Notes under the pieces: generated by a model
Databases searched by the model: none
The model's input: only the letters and a program-made list of their open reading frames with translations
What the model was told of the DNA's origin: nothing
Position numbers and translations under genes: made by a program
In this document: positions 6,840 through 15,028 of the stretch, piece after piece
Position numbering within the stretch: the first letter of the stretch is position 1
How the letters are laid out: the number at the start of each line of letters is the position of its first letter
Assembly (NCBI GenBank): GCA_012841405.1
Contig: DUUT01000005.1
Span: 1-37,060, forward strand
Length of the DNA: 37,060 bases
Direction of reading: 5' to 3'
Origin: Chloroflexota bacterium
GTDB lineage: Bacteria; Chloroflexota; Anaerolineae; UBA1429

Positions 6840-9800
6840 ATGGAGCACCAAGGAAGCCAGCCCCACCGTGGGCTAGCCGCGCTGGTCCGTAACAAATGGA
6901 CACAGCGCATCGTCTACCTCCTCATCATCCCTGCCCTCTTGCTGTACGCACTATGGCTTCCCCCCGCAAGTCTCGGGGCCCGTCTCTTCCACACCGACTA
7001 CCCCGTCATCACCCCTGATGGGGGCGGCACGGTTCCCGGCCCCGAGGGAGCGCGTCTCGAGGTGCCCGCCGGCGCCGTGGCCAAGCGCCTGCGCCTCCGC
7101 CTGGATGCTCTGACGGCCGATGACGTGGCCGCGCTCAAGCCGGACCGGCCCGAGGCCATCGCGGCACAGGCCCTGCCGGCGGATGTGACGCTCCACGGCC
7201 CCCTGTACCGGATTGACGCCCTCGGTGATGCGCCGAGCGCGGCCACCGTGACGCTGCCTGTGCCCTACGACCTCTCAAACCTGGCGTTGGCCGAGCTCTA
7301 CGGCTGGGATGGCTCCCAGTGGCAGTGGCTGCCGGCGCAGGTGCAACCCGGTGGCACCGAGATCGCCGCGCAAGTCGACACGCTGCCCGCCATGTTCGTT
7401 GTCGCCGAGGCCCAGCCATCCGACCCGCGCATCGCTTTCGGTACCTCGATATCCGAAGGCGAGGGCCAACTCGCGACCGCCGATGCCCCCGTCATTCTGC
7501 ACGGGGTGCAGATCGACGAGGAGGGCCTCCCCGGCGGCCCCTACACGGGCGATGGAACCGCTGAGGCCGAGCTCACATCCCATGCGCTGGGCAAGATGCT
7601 CTCCATTTCGAACGTCGTCGATGGCGTGGCCCGCAGCGACTGGGTCGAGAACATTATCAGTGACGCCACGACGCGCAAGGCGCACATCGACGCCATCGTC
7701 GCCCTGGCGTCGGGCTGGGCGTCCGCGCTCCCCGATGCTCGTGGCATCGAGATCGCCTACGACGGCGTGAGCGCTGTGGCCCGCGAGGCCATGACGGCGT
7801 TCGTACAAGAGCTCGCGGCGGCGCTGCACGCCGCGGGCCAGCAACTCGCCGTGCGTATCGACCCCGCCGCCGTTGGCACGTCTGACAGCGGGTACGACCT
7901 GCGCGCCATCGGCGCAGCGGCGGACGTGGTGCGCGTGGCCGCCCCCAGCGATCCCGCCGCCTATGCCGACGGCACCATCGATCACCTGCTGACCCAGCTC
8001 ACCGCCGCGGTCGACCGCCGCAAGCTCGAGCTGGTCATCGATACCTACGCTCGTCGTGGTACCGGCGACGGGAGCGAGGCGCTCACCTACCGTGCGGCGC
8101 TGAGCCTCCTCACGCAAGAGATCACGGCCGATCGCGCCGGCACGCCGGTGCTGCCCGGGCAAGCCGTCAAGGTGTCCCTGCCCGATCTCGCCACGACGCC
8201 CATCACCGTCGATCCCGCCTCCAAGGTCTACTCCTTCGTGATCGCCGCTGATGGCGCGCCGGAGACGGTCTATCTCGAGACCGCCGCCAGCGTGGCGGCC
8301 AAGCTAGCCCACGCGTCGCGCTACGGCCTGGGCGGCGCCGTCATCGAGGGCGCCCTCGACCCGGAGAACGATCGGAACGTCGCCGCCATGGCGCGCAACT
8401 ACCGGCCCGACCTCGCCGTGCCCGAACCCACGTTCGCCCTGGTATGGACCGTCGAGGATGCCTCGTCCAAGCGCCTGGCGCAGCAGGTGGTGCCCCTCAC
8501 CGATCCCAACTATACGTGGACGGCGCCCAGCGCCCCCGGCAACTATGTCATCAGCGCCTCCGTCTCGGATGATGGTGGCGAGACGGACATCGGCGGCGAC
8601 GGCAAGCTGGCCATGGTGGTGCCGACGCTGACGCCGACGCCCACCATGCCCCCTACGCCGACGCCGACGAACACGCCGACGCCCGCTCCGACGAACACCC
8701 CAGAGCCGACGAGCGAGGCTCCTGCGGAGCCCCCGGCGACCGAGGGGGAGGGCGAGGCCGCACCACCGGCGCCCACGGAGGCGCCACCGGCACCGCCGCC
8801 CGCCTCCCATCCTCAGGCACCGAGCTCCTTCGGCTATGGCATCCAGGTGCACATGGTCGATCAGGGCAACCACGGACAGATTCTGGACGCCGTGCAGGGG
8901 ATCGGGTTCGGCTGGATCAAGCAACAGGTCGAGTGGTTCCGCTTCAACCCGGCGCCTGGCCAGTACCATTGGGGCTCGTTGGACGCCGTGGCCGATGCCG
9001 CCGCCGCGCGGGGGATCAAGGTGTTGTTCAGTGTGGTCAAGGCGCCGCAGTGGGCGCGCCCCGGTCACACCGACTTTGGCGTCGAGGGGCCACCTGCCGA
9101 TCCCCAGACGTACGCCGATTTCATCGGCGCCATGGCCGCCCACTTTAAGGGGCGGGTGCAGGCGTACGAGATCTGGAACGAGCAGAACCTGCACTATGAG
9201 TGGGGCAACGAGCCGATCGACGCCGGGCGCTACATGGAGCTCCTCAAGCGGGCCTACGGTGCCGTCAAGGCTGCTGACCCGAACGCCATCGTGGTGAGCG
9301 GGGCGCTGACCCCGACGGGAGCGCCGCCGCCCTGGGCAGTCGACGACTTTGACTATCTCCGGCAGATGTACGCGCACGGCCTGCGCAACTACTGCGATGC
9401 CGTGGGTGCGCACCCCAGCGGCTACAACGTGCCGCCCAACGCGCCGTGGCCGGGCTATAACGACCCCACCGCTGGCTTCCGTGGGCCGTTCGATGGCGGG
9501 AGCGCCGGGCATCACAGCTGGGCGTTCCAGAGCACCATGAGCGGCTACCGCGCCATCATGAACCAGAACGGCGACGCCAACAAGCCCATCTGGGTCACCG
9601 AGTTTGGCTGGGCCTCGGTGGAGAACCTCGGCGTCGGCCCAGCGGCTGGGTACGAGTATGCAGCTGACAACAGCGAGGGCGAGCAGGCACAGTTCATCGT
9701 TGAAGCCTACCAGCGCGCCCGCGCCGGGCACTTTGGCCGCGTGGGGCCCATGTTCCTCTGGAACTTGAACTTTGCGCCGGTGGCCGGCAACGCCTGGGAG

Positions 9801-9878
9801 GGCTCTGCCTTTGGCATCGTCCGCGGTGACTGGAGCCAGCGCCCGGCCTATGCCGCCCTGCGCGACATGCCCAAGTAG
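6840..9878 (+). CDS. Membrane-anchored multidomain glycoside hydrolase (degenerate GH18-like segment plus clan-A catalytic domain)
   Basis: A 1012-aa surface protein. A basic N-terminus and one membrane helix (about 24-42) act as signal anchor. The regions are: a ZU5-like beta domain (about 55-190, PDGGGTVPGPEGARLEVPAG); a GH18-shaped region (about 225-500) whose usual DxxDxDxE site reads RGIEIAYD, so hydrolysis there is unlikely; an Ig-like segment (about 530-590); a Thr/Pro/Ala-rich linker (about 594-660); and a C-terminal TIM-barrel glycosidase. In the last, E781 (YEIWNEQN) is the likely acid/base and E921 (WVTEFGW) the likely nucleophile, as in GH39/GH5-type clan A enzymes. The substrate is unknown, perhaps a plant or microbial polysaccharide. 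ATG 6840 (AAAGGAG 12 nt upstream) is preferred to ATG 6807, which has no ribosome binding site. The gene ends in a strong terminator. Confidence 0.85.
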   Translation: MEHQGSQPHRGLAALVRNKWTQRIVYLLIIPALLLYALWLPPASLGARLFHTDYPVITPDGGGTVPGPEGARLEVPAGAVAKRLRLRLDALTADDVAALKPDRPEAIAAQALPADVTLHGPLYRIDALGDAPSAATVTLPVPYDLSNLALAELYGWDGSQWQWLPAQVQPGGTEIAAQVDTLPAMFVVAEAQPSDPRIAFGTSISEGEGQLATADAPVILHGVQIDEEGLPGGPYTGDGTAEAELTSHALGKMLSISNVVDGVARSDWVENIISDATTRKAHIDAIVALASGWASALPDARGIEIAYDGVSAVAREAMTAFVQELAAALHAAGQQLAVRIDPAAVGTSDSGYDLRAIGAAADVVRVAAPSDPAAYADGTIDHLLTQLTAAVDRRKLELVIDTYARRGTGDGSEALTYRAALSLLTQEITADRAGTPVLPGQAVKVSLPDLATTPITVDPASKVYSFVIAADGAPETVYLETAASVAAKLAHASRYGLGGAVIEGALDPENDRNVAAMARNYRPDLAVPEPTFALVWTVEDASSKRLAQQVVPLTDPNYTWTAPSAPGNYVISASVSDDGGETDIGGDGKLAMVVPTLTPTPTMPPTPTPTNTPTPAPTNTPEPTSEAPAEPPATEGEGEAAPPAPTEAPPAPPPASHPQAPSSFGYGIQVHMVDQGNHGQILDAVQGIGFGWIKQQVEWFRFNPAPGQYHWGSLDAVADAAAARGIKVLFSVVKAPQWARPGHTDFGVEGPPADPQTYADFIGAMAAHFKGRVQAYEIWNEQNLHYEWGNEPIDAGRYMELLKRAYGAVKAADPNAIVVSGALTPTGAPPPWAVDDFDYLRQMYAHGLRNYCDAVGAHPSGYNVPPNAPWPGYNDPTAGFRGPFDGGSAGHHSWAFQSTMSGYRAIMNQNGDANKPIWVTEFGWASVENLGVGPAAGYEYAADNSEGEQAQFIVEAYQRARAGHFGRVGPMFLWNLNFAPVAGNAWEGSAFGIVRGDWSQRPAYAALRDMPK
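8622..8815 (+). repeat. Low-complexity Thr/Pro/Ala linker coding repeat
   Basis: Degenerate repeats of ACGCCGACG-type units encode TPT, TNTP and APPAP runs between the Ig-like segment and the C-terminal catalytic domain. This is a flexible extracellular linker, prone to length variation by slippage. It is part of the gene, not a separate element. Confidence 0.8.
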
Positions 9879-9898
9879 GTTCGCGTTTGGAGAATGCC

Positions 9899-9936
9899 AC
9901 GACGTAGAGCACAATGAACGTGCTCTACGTCGTTTT
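9899..9936 (+). terminator. Rho-independent terminator after the multidomain glycosidase gene
   Basis: A perfect 14-bp stem (9899-9912 with 9920-9933) and a 7-nt loop, followed by TTTT. The loop contains an ATG (9914) that is in frame with the next gene. It would give a false start 111 nt too early. Confidence 0.92.
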
Positions 9937-10024
9937 CTTGCGGCGCCCACGCACCGCAGGGAACCCTCCCATCGACTCTGGCGTCCAACAGCGTGTACCA
10001 CATCTTTGGAATTGGAGTCCGCCA

Positions 10025-11359
10025 TTGAGACAGCCATCACTCTCACAACGAGCCATTCTGGGCGTCCTCGCCTTCATCGTCGTGCTGTTGGCGGCGTGCA
10101 GCCCGTCGGTAGCCACGCAAGAGGCCCCCGAGCCGGGGGCCGACGGCGCGCCCACCCGCACTCTCCGGCCGTCCTTTACGCCGGCGCCTCCCGAGGCCGA
10201 ATCCCCCCGCGACCCGACGACGCCGCCCTCACCAGGGGGAGAGGCCGCCGCCCCCACCGAGCAGGGGGCCGAGACGTCGCTGGCAGAGGGACCGACGGAC
10301 AGGCCGGACGTGCCGCCCATCAAGCCGCTGCGCATGGAGTCGCCCGAGTACGGCATGCAAGCGTTTCTCTGGTGGCGGCCCGAGGTGGCCAGCCGTGACC
10401 TGCAGGTGATCCGCGATGCCGGCTTTGGCTGGGTCAAGGTGGGCTTTGGCTGGCGCGACATCGAGGGCGCCGCCAAGGGCGCCTTTGACTGGTCACGCAC
10501 CGACCTCATCGTGGACCTCTTCAACGAGGTCGGCCTCGACGCCGTGGTGCGCATCGATCATCAGCCGCAGTGGGCTGGTGGTGGGTTCCCGGTGAATGGC
10601 CCGCCGGACGACTATCAGGACCTGGCCGATTTTGTCTATGCCGTGGCCGATCGCTACAAGGGCCGCATCCGCGCCTACGAGGTATGGAACGAGCCAAACC
10701 TGGCGCGTGAGTGGGGCGGACGGCTCCCGGACCCGGGCGAGTACGCCGAGCTGCTGCGCCTCTCGTACGCCGCCATCAAGCGCGCCGACCCCAACGCCAT
10801 GGTCATCAGCGCCGGCCTGTCGCCCACGGGCACGTGGAATGACGAGTCGCGCCCGGATGACTGGTACCTGGAGAGCATGTACATCGCCATGGGCGGCAGC
10901 AGCGATGGCTACTTTGACGTGCTGGGAGCCCACGGCGCCGGCTACTTGAGCCCGCCAGAGCGTGACCCAGCCGTCGTCGCCGCGAACCCCGACCTGGGCG
11001 GCCATCGCGCCTTTGCCTTCCGGCGCGTCGAGGACCTCCGCGCCATCATGGTGCAGTACGGCGATGCCGACAAGCAGATCGCCCTGCTCGAGTTTGGCTG
11101 GACCAGCGATCCGCGGCCCGAGTCGCCCTACAACTGGCATGCCGTGAGCGAGGAGACCAAGGCCGAGTACCTCGTGAACGCCTACCAGTACGCCAAAGAG
11201 AACTGGTCGCCATGGATCGGCCTGATGAGCCTCATCTATATCGCTGATCCCGATTGGACGCCAGAGCACGAGCAGTACTGGTGGGCCATCACCGAGCCGG
11301 GCTATCCGGAATTCATCCCACGCCCGGCGTACACGGCACTGAAGAACATGCCCAAATAG
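10025..11359 (+). CDS. Lipoprotein clan-A glycoside hydrolase (GH39/GH5-like)
   Basis: A 444-aa secreted lipoprotein. The signal peptide (MRQPSLSQRA, then GVLAFIVVLLAAC) ends in a lipobox with Cys at about residue 25. A Pro/Thr/Glu-rich linker (about 28-95) leads to a TIM-barrel glycosidase. E223 (YEVWNEPN) is the likely acid/base and E356 (LLEFGWTS) the likely nucleophile. The catalytic half is clearly related to that of the upstream gene (KGRxxAYExWNE, AIKxADPNAxVxS, AFxxxxxxAIM, ending NMPK or DMPK), so the pair probably arose by duplication. TTG 10025 is chosen because GGAG lies 7 nt upstream and a proper lipoprotein signal follows. The in-frame ATG 9914 sits in the loop of a terminator. 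A promoter of its own is not obvious; TCGACT-18-TACCAC (9972-10001) is a weak candidate. Confidence 0.87.
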   Translation: MRQPSLSQRAILGVLAFIVVLLAACSPSVATQEAPEPGADGAPTRTLRPSFTPAPPEAESPRDPTTPPSPGGEAAAPTEQGAETSLAEGPTDRPDVPPIKPLRMESPEYGMQAFLWWRPEVASRDLQVIRDAGFGWVKVGFGWRDIEGAAKGAFDWSRTDLIVDLFNEVGLDAVVRIDHQPQWAGGGFPVNGPPDDYQDLADFVYAVADRYKGRIRAYEVWNEPNLAREWGGRLPDPGEYAELLRLSYAAIKRADPNAMVISAGLSPTGTWNDESRPDDWYLESMYIAMGGSSDGYFDVLGAHGAGYLSPPERDPAVVAANPDLGGHRAFAFRRVEDLRAIMVQYGDADKQIALLEFGWTSDPRPESPYNWHAVSEETKAEYLVNAYQYAKENWSPWIGLMSLIYIADPDWTPEHEQYWWAITEPGYPEFIPRPAYTALKNMPK

Positions 11360-11380
11360 CGGGCAGCAGCCTCGCCCCTG

Positions 11381-11409
11381 TTGCCATCTCGCATCGTACG
11401 GTGTATGAT
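11381..11409 (+). promoter_or_regulatory. Promoter of murA
   Basis: TTGCCA (11381-11386), 17 nt, TATGAT (11404-11409). The predicted RNA start near 11416 gives a leader of about 150 nt that contains the hairpin at 11473-11504. Confidence 0.7.
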
Positions 11410-11472
11410 AGCACCAATAATGCTACTCGACGGGTAATTCGCTCATTGACATGCCCCGTTGCTCTGCCAAAA

Positions 11473-11504
11473 CTTGGGGAGCCGCAGCCTGCCGGCTCCC
11501 CAAG
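11473..11504 (+). other. Strong hairpin in the murA leader
   Basis: CTTGGGGAGCC (11473-11483) and its exact complement (11494-11504) form an 11-bp stem with a 10-nt loop. On the plus strand an A-run precedes it and no T-run follows. On the minus strand TTTT follows. It could be a leader structure of murA, or a terminator for upstream transcription. Confidence 0.6.
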
Positions 11505-11563
11505 GGTCCTGCGTTAGTGCTCGAGCGCGTCCATTGATACATCATCTCGCATAGGGTGGAGCC

Positions 11564-12898
11564 ATGCCAATCGTCATCGAGGGTCAACGGCCCCTGGTGG
11601 GCACAGTCGACATCGGCGGAGCCAAGAATGCGGCCCTACCGATTATGGCCGCTACTTTGCTCACCCCCGACGAGTGCTGGCTGGAGAACGTCCCCTATAT
11701 CGAGGATATCCGCAACATGATGCGGGTACTCCACCATCTCGGCGTGGCCGCCCGTTTTGAGGGCCCCAACTGCCTGCGCATCAAAGCGACGCGCATCAGC
11801 AAGTCATTCATTCCGCTGGAACTGGCCCGAAAGATGCGGGCCAGTTTTCTCGTCACCGGCCCGCTGCTGGCCCGCTTTGGCCAGGTCGCAGCGCCCCACC
11901 CGGGGGGCTGCGCCATCGGCAACCGGCCGGTGAGCGTCGATCTGGCCGGGTTCCAGGCTATGGGCGGCGTGATCACCAGCGGGGATGAGGGGTATACCAT
12001 CAAGGGGCCGCGCCTCAAGGCGCAACGCCTCGTCCTCGATTACCCCAGCCACACCGGCACCGAGAACCTGCTCATGGCGGCATGCCTGGCTGAAGGAACC
12101 ACCATCATCGAGAATGCCTCGGTAGAGCCCGAGGTGACGGACCTGGCCAGCTTTTTGTGCGCCATGGGGGCGCGCATCTCGGGCGCGGGCACCAGTGTGA
12201 TCCAGGTGGACGGCACGCACCGCCTGCATGGTGCCGCCTATCGCGTCATGCCCGATCGCATGGAGGCCGGCACGTTTGCCCTCGGAGCGCTTATCACCGG
12301 TGGAGACGTCACCATGGACGGGGCGGTGACCCCCTACCTGGGCGCCCTCACCAGCAAGATGCGCGACGCCGGCGCCGAGGTGGAGGCCACTCGCGAGCGC
12401 TACCGGGTCCGCGTCACCCGCCCCCTCACCGGCGTGGACGTGCAGACCTACCCCTATCCCGGCTTTCCCACCGACTTGCAGGCGCCCTTTGCCACCGTGA
12501 TGACGCAGGCCAGCGGAAGCTGTACCATCCATGAGACCATGTTTGACGGCCGCCTGCTCTACGTCGAGGAGTTGCGGCGCATGGGGGCGCGCATCGACCT
12601 CTCGTCGGGGCGTACGGCCATCATCCACGGTCCCACGCCACTGCGCGGCACCTCCGTCACCGCCTTGGACATCCGCTCTGGCGCGGCGATGGTGCTCGCC
12701 GGTTTGGCCGCGGAGGGCACGACGCAGATCAGCAACGTGGGGTACATCGATCGGGGCTATGAGGACCTCGACGCAAAGCTGCGCGGCCTGGGCGCATCGA
12801 TCGTTCGTGTCGAGGAGAGCGACCACCCCTACCCGGAGCTTGACTGCGAGGAGCCGGTGGACTGGCCCCTCCACCGCATGGACGACGCCGCCTCGTAG
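11564..12898 (+). CDS. murA: UDP-N-acetylglucosamine 1-carboxyvinyltransferase
   Basis: A 444-aa cytoplasmic enzyme that transfers enolpyruvate from PEP to UDP-GlcNAc, the first committed step of peptidoglycan synthesis. Clear MurA features are the N-terminal GGAKNAALP with K21-N22, the loop GGCAIGNRPVSVDL with the catalytic Cys116 (the fosfomycin target Cys115 of E. coli), and FPTDLQAP in the second half. C-terminal parts include RSGAAMVLAGLAAEG and the ending YIDRGYEDLDAKLRGLGA. Length is close to the usual 420-450 aa with a short extra tail. ATG 11564 has a purine-rich AGGGTGGAG just upstream. The gene stands alone behind its own promoter and a structured leader. Confidence 0.97.
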   Translation: MPIVIEGQRPLVGTVDIGGAKNAALPIMAATLLTPDECWLENVPYIEDIRNMMRVLHHLGVAARFEGPNCLRIKATRISKSFIPLELARKMRASFLVTGPLLARFGQVAAPHPGGCAIGNRPVSVDLAGFQAMGGVITSGDEGYTIKGPRLKAQRLVLDYPSHTGTENLLMAACLAEGTTIIENASVEPEVTDLASFLCAMGARISGAGTSVIQVDGTHRLHGAAYRVMPDRMEAGTFALGALITGGDVTMDGAVTPYLGALTSKMRDAGAEVEATRERYRVRVTRPLTGVDVQTYPYPGFPTDLQAPFATVMTQASGSCTIHETMFDGRLLYVEELRRMGARIDLSSGRTAIIHGPTPLRGTSVTALDIRSGAAMVLAGLAAEGTTQISNVGYIDRGYEDLDAKLRGLGASIVRVEESDHPYPELDCEEPVDWPLHRMDDAAS

Positions 12899-12931
12899 GC
12901 ACATCCCGCGTCACCATGCCCAGCGACGCTG

Positions 12932-12961
12932 TGGGGCGCTGATCTCCCCCTTAGCGCCCCA
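12932..12961. terminator. Bidirectional hairpin between murA and the convergent zinc-ribbon gene
   Basis: TGGGGCGCT (12932-12940) pairs with AGCGCCCCA (12953-12961), a 9-bp stem with a 12-nt loop. It overlaps the last codons of the minus-strand gene, which stops at 12951. There is no long T-run. Confidence 0.55.
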
Positions 12962-14132
12962 GCGCCTCGTGCAACCAGAACTGCTCTGCCCGGGACGCCA
13001 CACCATCGTACGACACCCGATCCCAGTTCGTCTCCATCACGGCCTCTCGCGCGTAGCGCGCCACCACCACGATGGTCTCCTGGGACGTGCCATCCTCATC
13101 GAGCACCGCGTACGACCCCTGTACCGCCAGCTCATCGCCCACCATGCCCGCTCCCTGAATGGCCCTGAGAATGCGCAGCACGTCGATCTGCGCCCCTGTC
13201 CGCGTCAGCCAGGGAGTGTTGCCCCGGTTGATGGCCCAATCTACAAAGAGCTGTAACCCTTCGGGGCGCCCGCGCGCCTGCACGACGCGCACACGCCCCA
13301 CGTCTGGCCGATTGCTGGCGCCCAGGGCATCCACCACCGCCTCCTCCAGGCGCCGCAGCGTCTCGGCAGTCACTGGCACGGGGCTGGAGGTGGGCGTCAT
13401 GGTTGCCGTCATGGACGGCGTCATCGTCGGCGTCATCGTCGGCGTTGCCGTGGCGGTTGGCGTCGCCGAGGGCGAGCTGGTCGCCGTCGCCGTGAATGAG
13501 GGGGTCGGCATGGCGGTGGGCGGGGCGATCGCCGTCGGTGAAGCCAGAGCCCGAGCGATCGGCGAGACGGCGGCCTCGGTGACAAGCGCCTCCGTCGCCG
13601 TGCGGGTCGGGGTGGGCGCGGTCACATCCATACGCGTGGGAGGTACCGTCGATGGGAGCGCCGTGGGTGCCGCCCCACTGGCGCGTGACGCCGTCGCAGC
13701 AGGGGTGGCCGCGGCGGGCGCATCCGCCGGCGCCGGCCCCTCGACGATGCTCCACGCCCAGCGCTGCGCCGTCGTTGGGTTCGCCAGGAACCAGACGAGC
13801 GCCACCCCCGCAAGAACGACGCCCGCCACACCGGCGCACGCCCAGGTCGAAGCGCGCAGGGGGAGCGTACGGGGGGGCACCTCGGCCCACGCTGTGCCGC
13901 CACACATGCGGCACGCGAGCCCTGGCGCATCAAGGGAGTCACGCGGATGGCCACAGCGCCCACACCACGCATCCGGCCTTGCGGCCGGGAACCAACGCCG
14001 CACGCGCCCCGGCCCGCTCAGTGTGAGCACCGGCAAGGACGGGGCATCGCCCACGACGCCGCCACACAGGGGGCACACAAAGAGGGTAGACAGCCTTGGA
14101 TCACGGGGATACCCGCAATGGCTGCAACGCAT
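12951..14132 (-). CDS. Double zinc-ribbon membrane protein with Thr/Pro linker
   Basis: A 393-aa protein of unknown function. Two four-Cys zinc ribbons open it: C3/C6/C20/C23 (CSHCGYPRD...CPLC) and C57/C60/C74/C77 (CGRCGHPRD...CRMC). The two ribbons resemble each other and suggest an internal duplication. One membrane helix follows (about 98-117). A Thr/Pro/Ala/Ser-rich segment (about 125-262, TPTMTPTMTPS-like) then leads to a folded C-terminal domain of about 130 aa with no motif I recognise. Expected topology is ribbons inside and C-terminal domain outside. ATG 14132 is chosen because it starts the first ribbon. The upstream extension to 14357 is Arg/Pro-rich and would overlap the next minus-strand gene. 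No Shine-Dalgarno sequence is seen, so the start is less certain. The gene lies downstream of the PH-like gene and may be cotranscribed with it. Confidence 0.78.
   Translation of the reverse strand: MRCSHCGYPRDPRLSTLFVCPLCGGVVGDAPSLPVLTLSGPGRVRRWFPAARPDAWCGRCGHPRDSLDAPGLACRMCGGTAWAEVPPRTLPLRASTWACAGVAGVVLAGVALVWFLANPTTAQRWAWSIVEGPAPADAPAAATPAATASRASGAAPTALPSTVPPTRMDVTAPTPTRTATEALVTEAAVSPIARALASPTAIAPPTAMPTPSFTATATSSPSATPTATATPTMTPTMTPSMTATMTPTSSPVPVTAETLRRLEEAVVDALGASNRPDVGRVRVVQARGRPEGLQLFVDWAINRGNTPWLTRTGAQIDVLRILRAIQGAGMVGDELAVQGSYAVLDEDGTSQETIVVVARYAREAVMETNWDRVSYDGVASRAEQFWLHEALGR
13388..13640 (-). repeat. Low-complexity Thr/Pro/Ala coding repeat in the zinc-ribbon gene
   Basis: Short tandem units encode TPTxTPT-like sequence; for example, a 12-nt unit GGCGTCATCGTC on the plus strand is repeated directly near 13420-13443. 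This is an extracytoplasmic linker similar in composition to that of the glycosidase at 6840-9878. Confidence 0.75.
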
Positions 14133-14247
14133 CGCAGGGCGGGAGGCGCGTGCGTCACGATCATGCTGGAGCACTGGAGGTCCTCGCGTTTGACCACGTC
14201 CGGTTGTACCGGGCGGCTTAGGCAGTATCCCGAGGCTGGCCGTCGGC

Positions 14248-14802
14248 CTAGCGTGCCTGCGCCCCGCCGTGCCCGGCGCGTGGGGTCTCTGCGCCGTTAC
14301 GCGCGGGGTCCGCGGCCCCCGCTGGGAGCGCATCGCGGCTGCGCAGGATGAGATCACGCCACACGCTACCGTCCTTCAGATCGGCGACCGTGGCGACGCG
14401 GCGTTCAACCGCCGTACCCACCTGCACGGTGAGCACGAGTGACTCGGCATAGCGGAGCTTGCCGGGCCAGAGGCGCTCCAGCAGGGGAATGCCAGCGTGG
14501 CGAGGGAGCACCGAGGTCCCTAGGCCCACATCGACGATGTCCTGCAGGGAGATGTCCACGCTACCCTGCCACCCATCGAATCGTAGCGACTGGCTCGTGA
14601 GACGGAGTGTACCGCGGTCCAGCGCACTGTCGTTCAGGTACGCCGCCGAGGCCCGACGCAGGACCTTGCGGCTCGCACGAGGGGTGGCCACCCCTTCGGT
14701 GGTGGCCCCACCCCCAGCCGTTGCTTCCACTTGCCCCTCGTCTGTGGGTTTTGACTGAGACGGGGAATCATCGCGTGGGCGCTTGTATGCCGCTCTTGCC
14801 AC
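14248..14802 (-). CDS. PH/GRAM-like domain protein
   Basis: A 184-aa protein. The first 45 or so residues are polar and disordered-looking. A single beta-rich domain follows (about 46-160) with AAYLNDSALDRGTLRLTSQSL, FDGW, ISLQDIVDVGLG and LVLTVQV, then a helix (VWRDLIL). This matches the plan of GRAM/bacterial PH domains: seven strands and a capping helix, with lipid or protein binding. The family call is moderate. There is no membrane helix. GTG 14802 has GGAGGA 9 nt upstream and a good promoter at 14847-14875. It is followed after 115 nt by the zinc-ribbon membrane protein on the same strand, so the two may work together. Confidence 0.72.
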   Translation of the reverse strand: MARAAYKRPRDDSPSQSKPTDEGQVEATAGGGATTEGVATPRASRKVLRRASAAYLNDSALDRGTLRLTSQSLRFDGWQGSVDISLQDIVDVGLGTSVLPRHAGIPLLERLWPGKLRYAESLVLTVQVGTAVERRVATVADLKDGSVWRDLILRSRDALPAGAADPARNGAETPRAGHGGAQAR

Positions 14803-14846
14803 CTGCTCGCTCCTCCGTGGTACACTGGAGAACCTTGGCTGGCCCC

Positions 14847-14875
14847 ATTGTAGTAACAGCCAGCGCAGGCGTCAA
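14847..14875 (-). promoter_or_regulatory. Promoter of the PH/GRAM-like gene
   Basis: On the minus strand TTGACG (14875-14870), 17 nt, TACAAT (14852-14847). The RNA start near 14840 is about 38 nt before GTG 14802. Confidence 0.75.
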
Positions 14876-15028
14876 TGGGTTTCCCTCTCCAGATTGGCCC
14901 CCTCTCGCGCATCCCCGTGCGACGCTCCGCCGCGGGCTTGCCTGCACGTCTTGGCCCAGCCACCGCAACACGAGGCCCGCAGCAGCGTAGAGATTTCATG
15001 GATGGCAGATCACTCCTGGAGGAGCCAC

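Noticed and set aside
8304-10046. Long minus-strand open frame (580 codons) opposite the glycosidase gene
   Set aside because: It lies antisense to a clear multidomain enzyme, is Arg/His/Gly-rich with no domain, and is explained by high GC content.
11446-11451. Perfect TTGACA upstream of murA
   Set aside because: Seventeen nt downstream the sequence is AAAACT, not a -10; the TTGCCA/TATGAT pair upstream is better.
13388-13640. Possible CRISPR or minisatellite array
   Set aside because: The units are short and degenerate and encode a continuous Thr/Pro/Ala linker in frame; there are no spacers.
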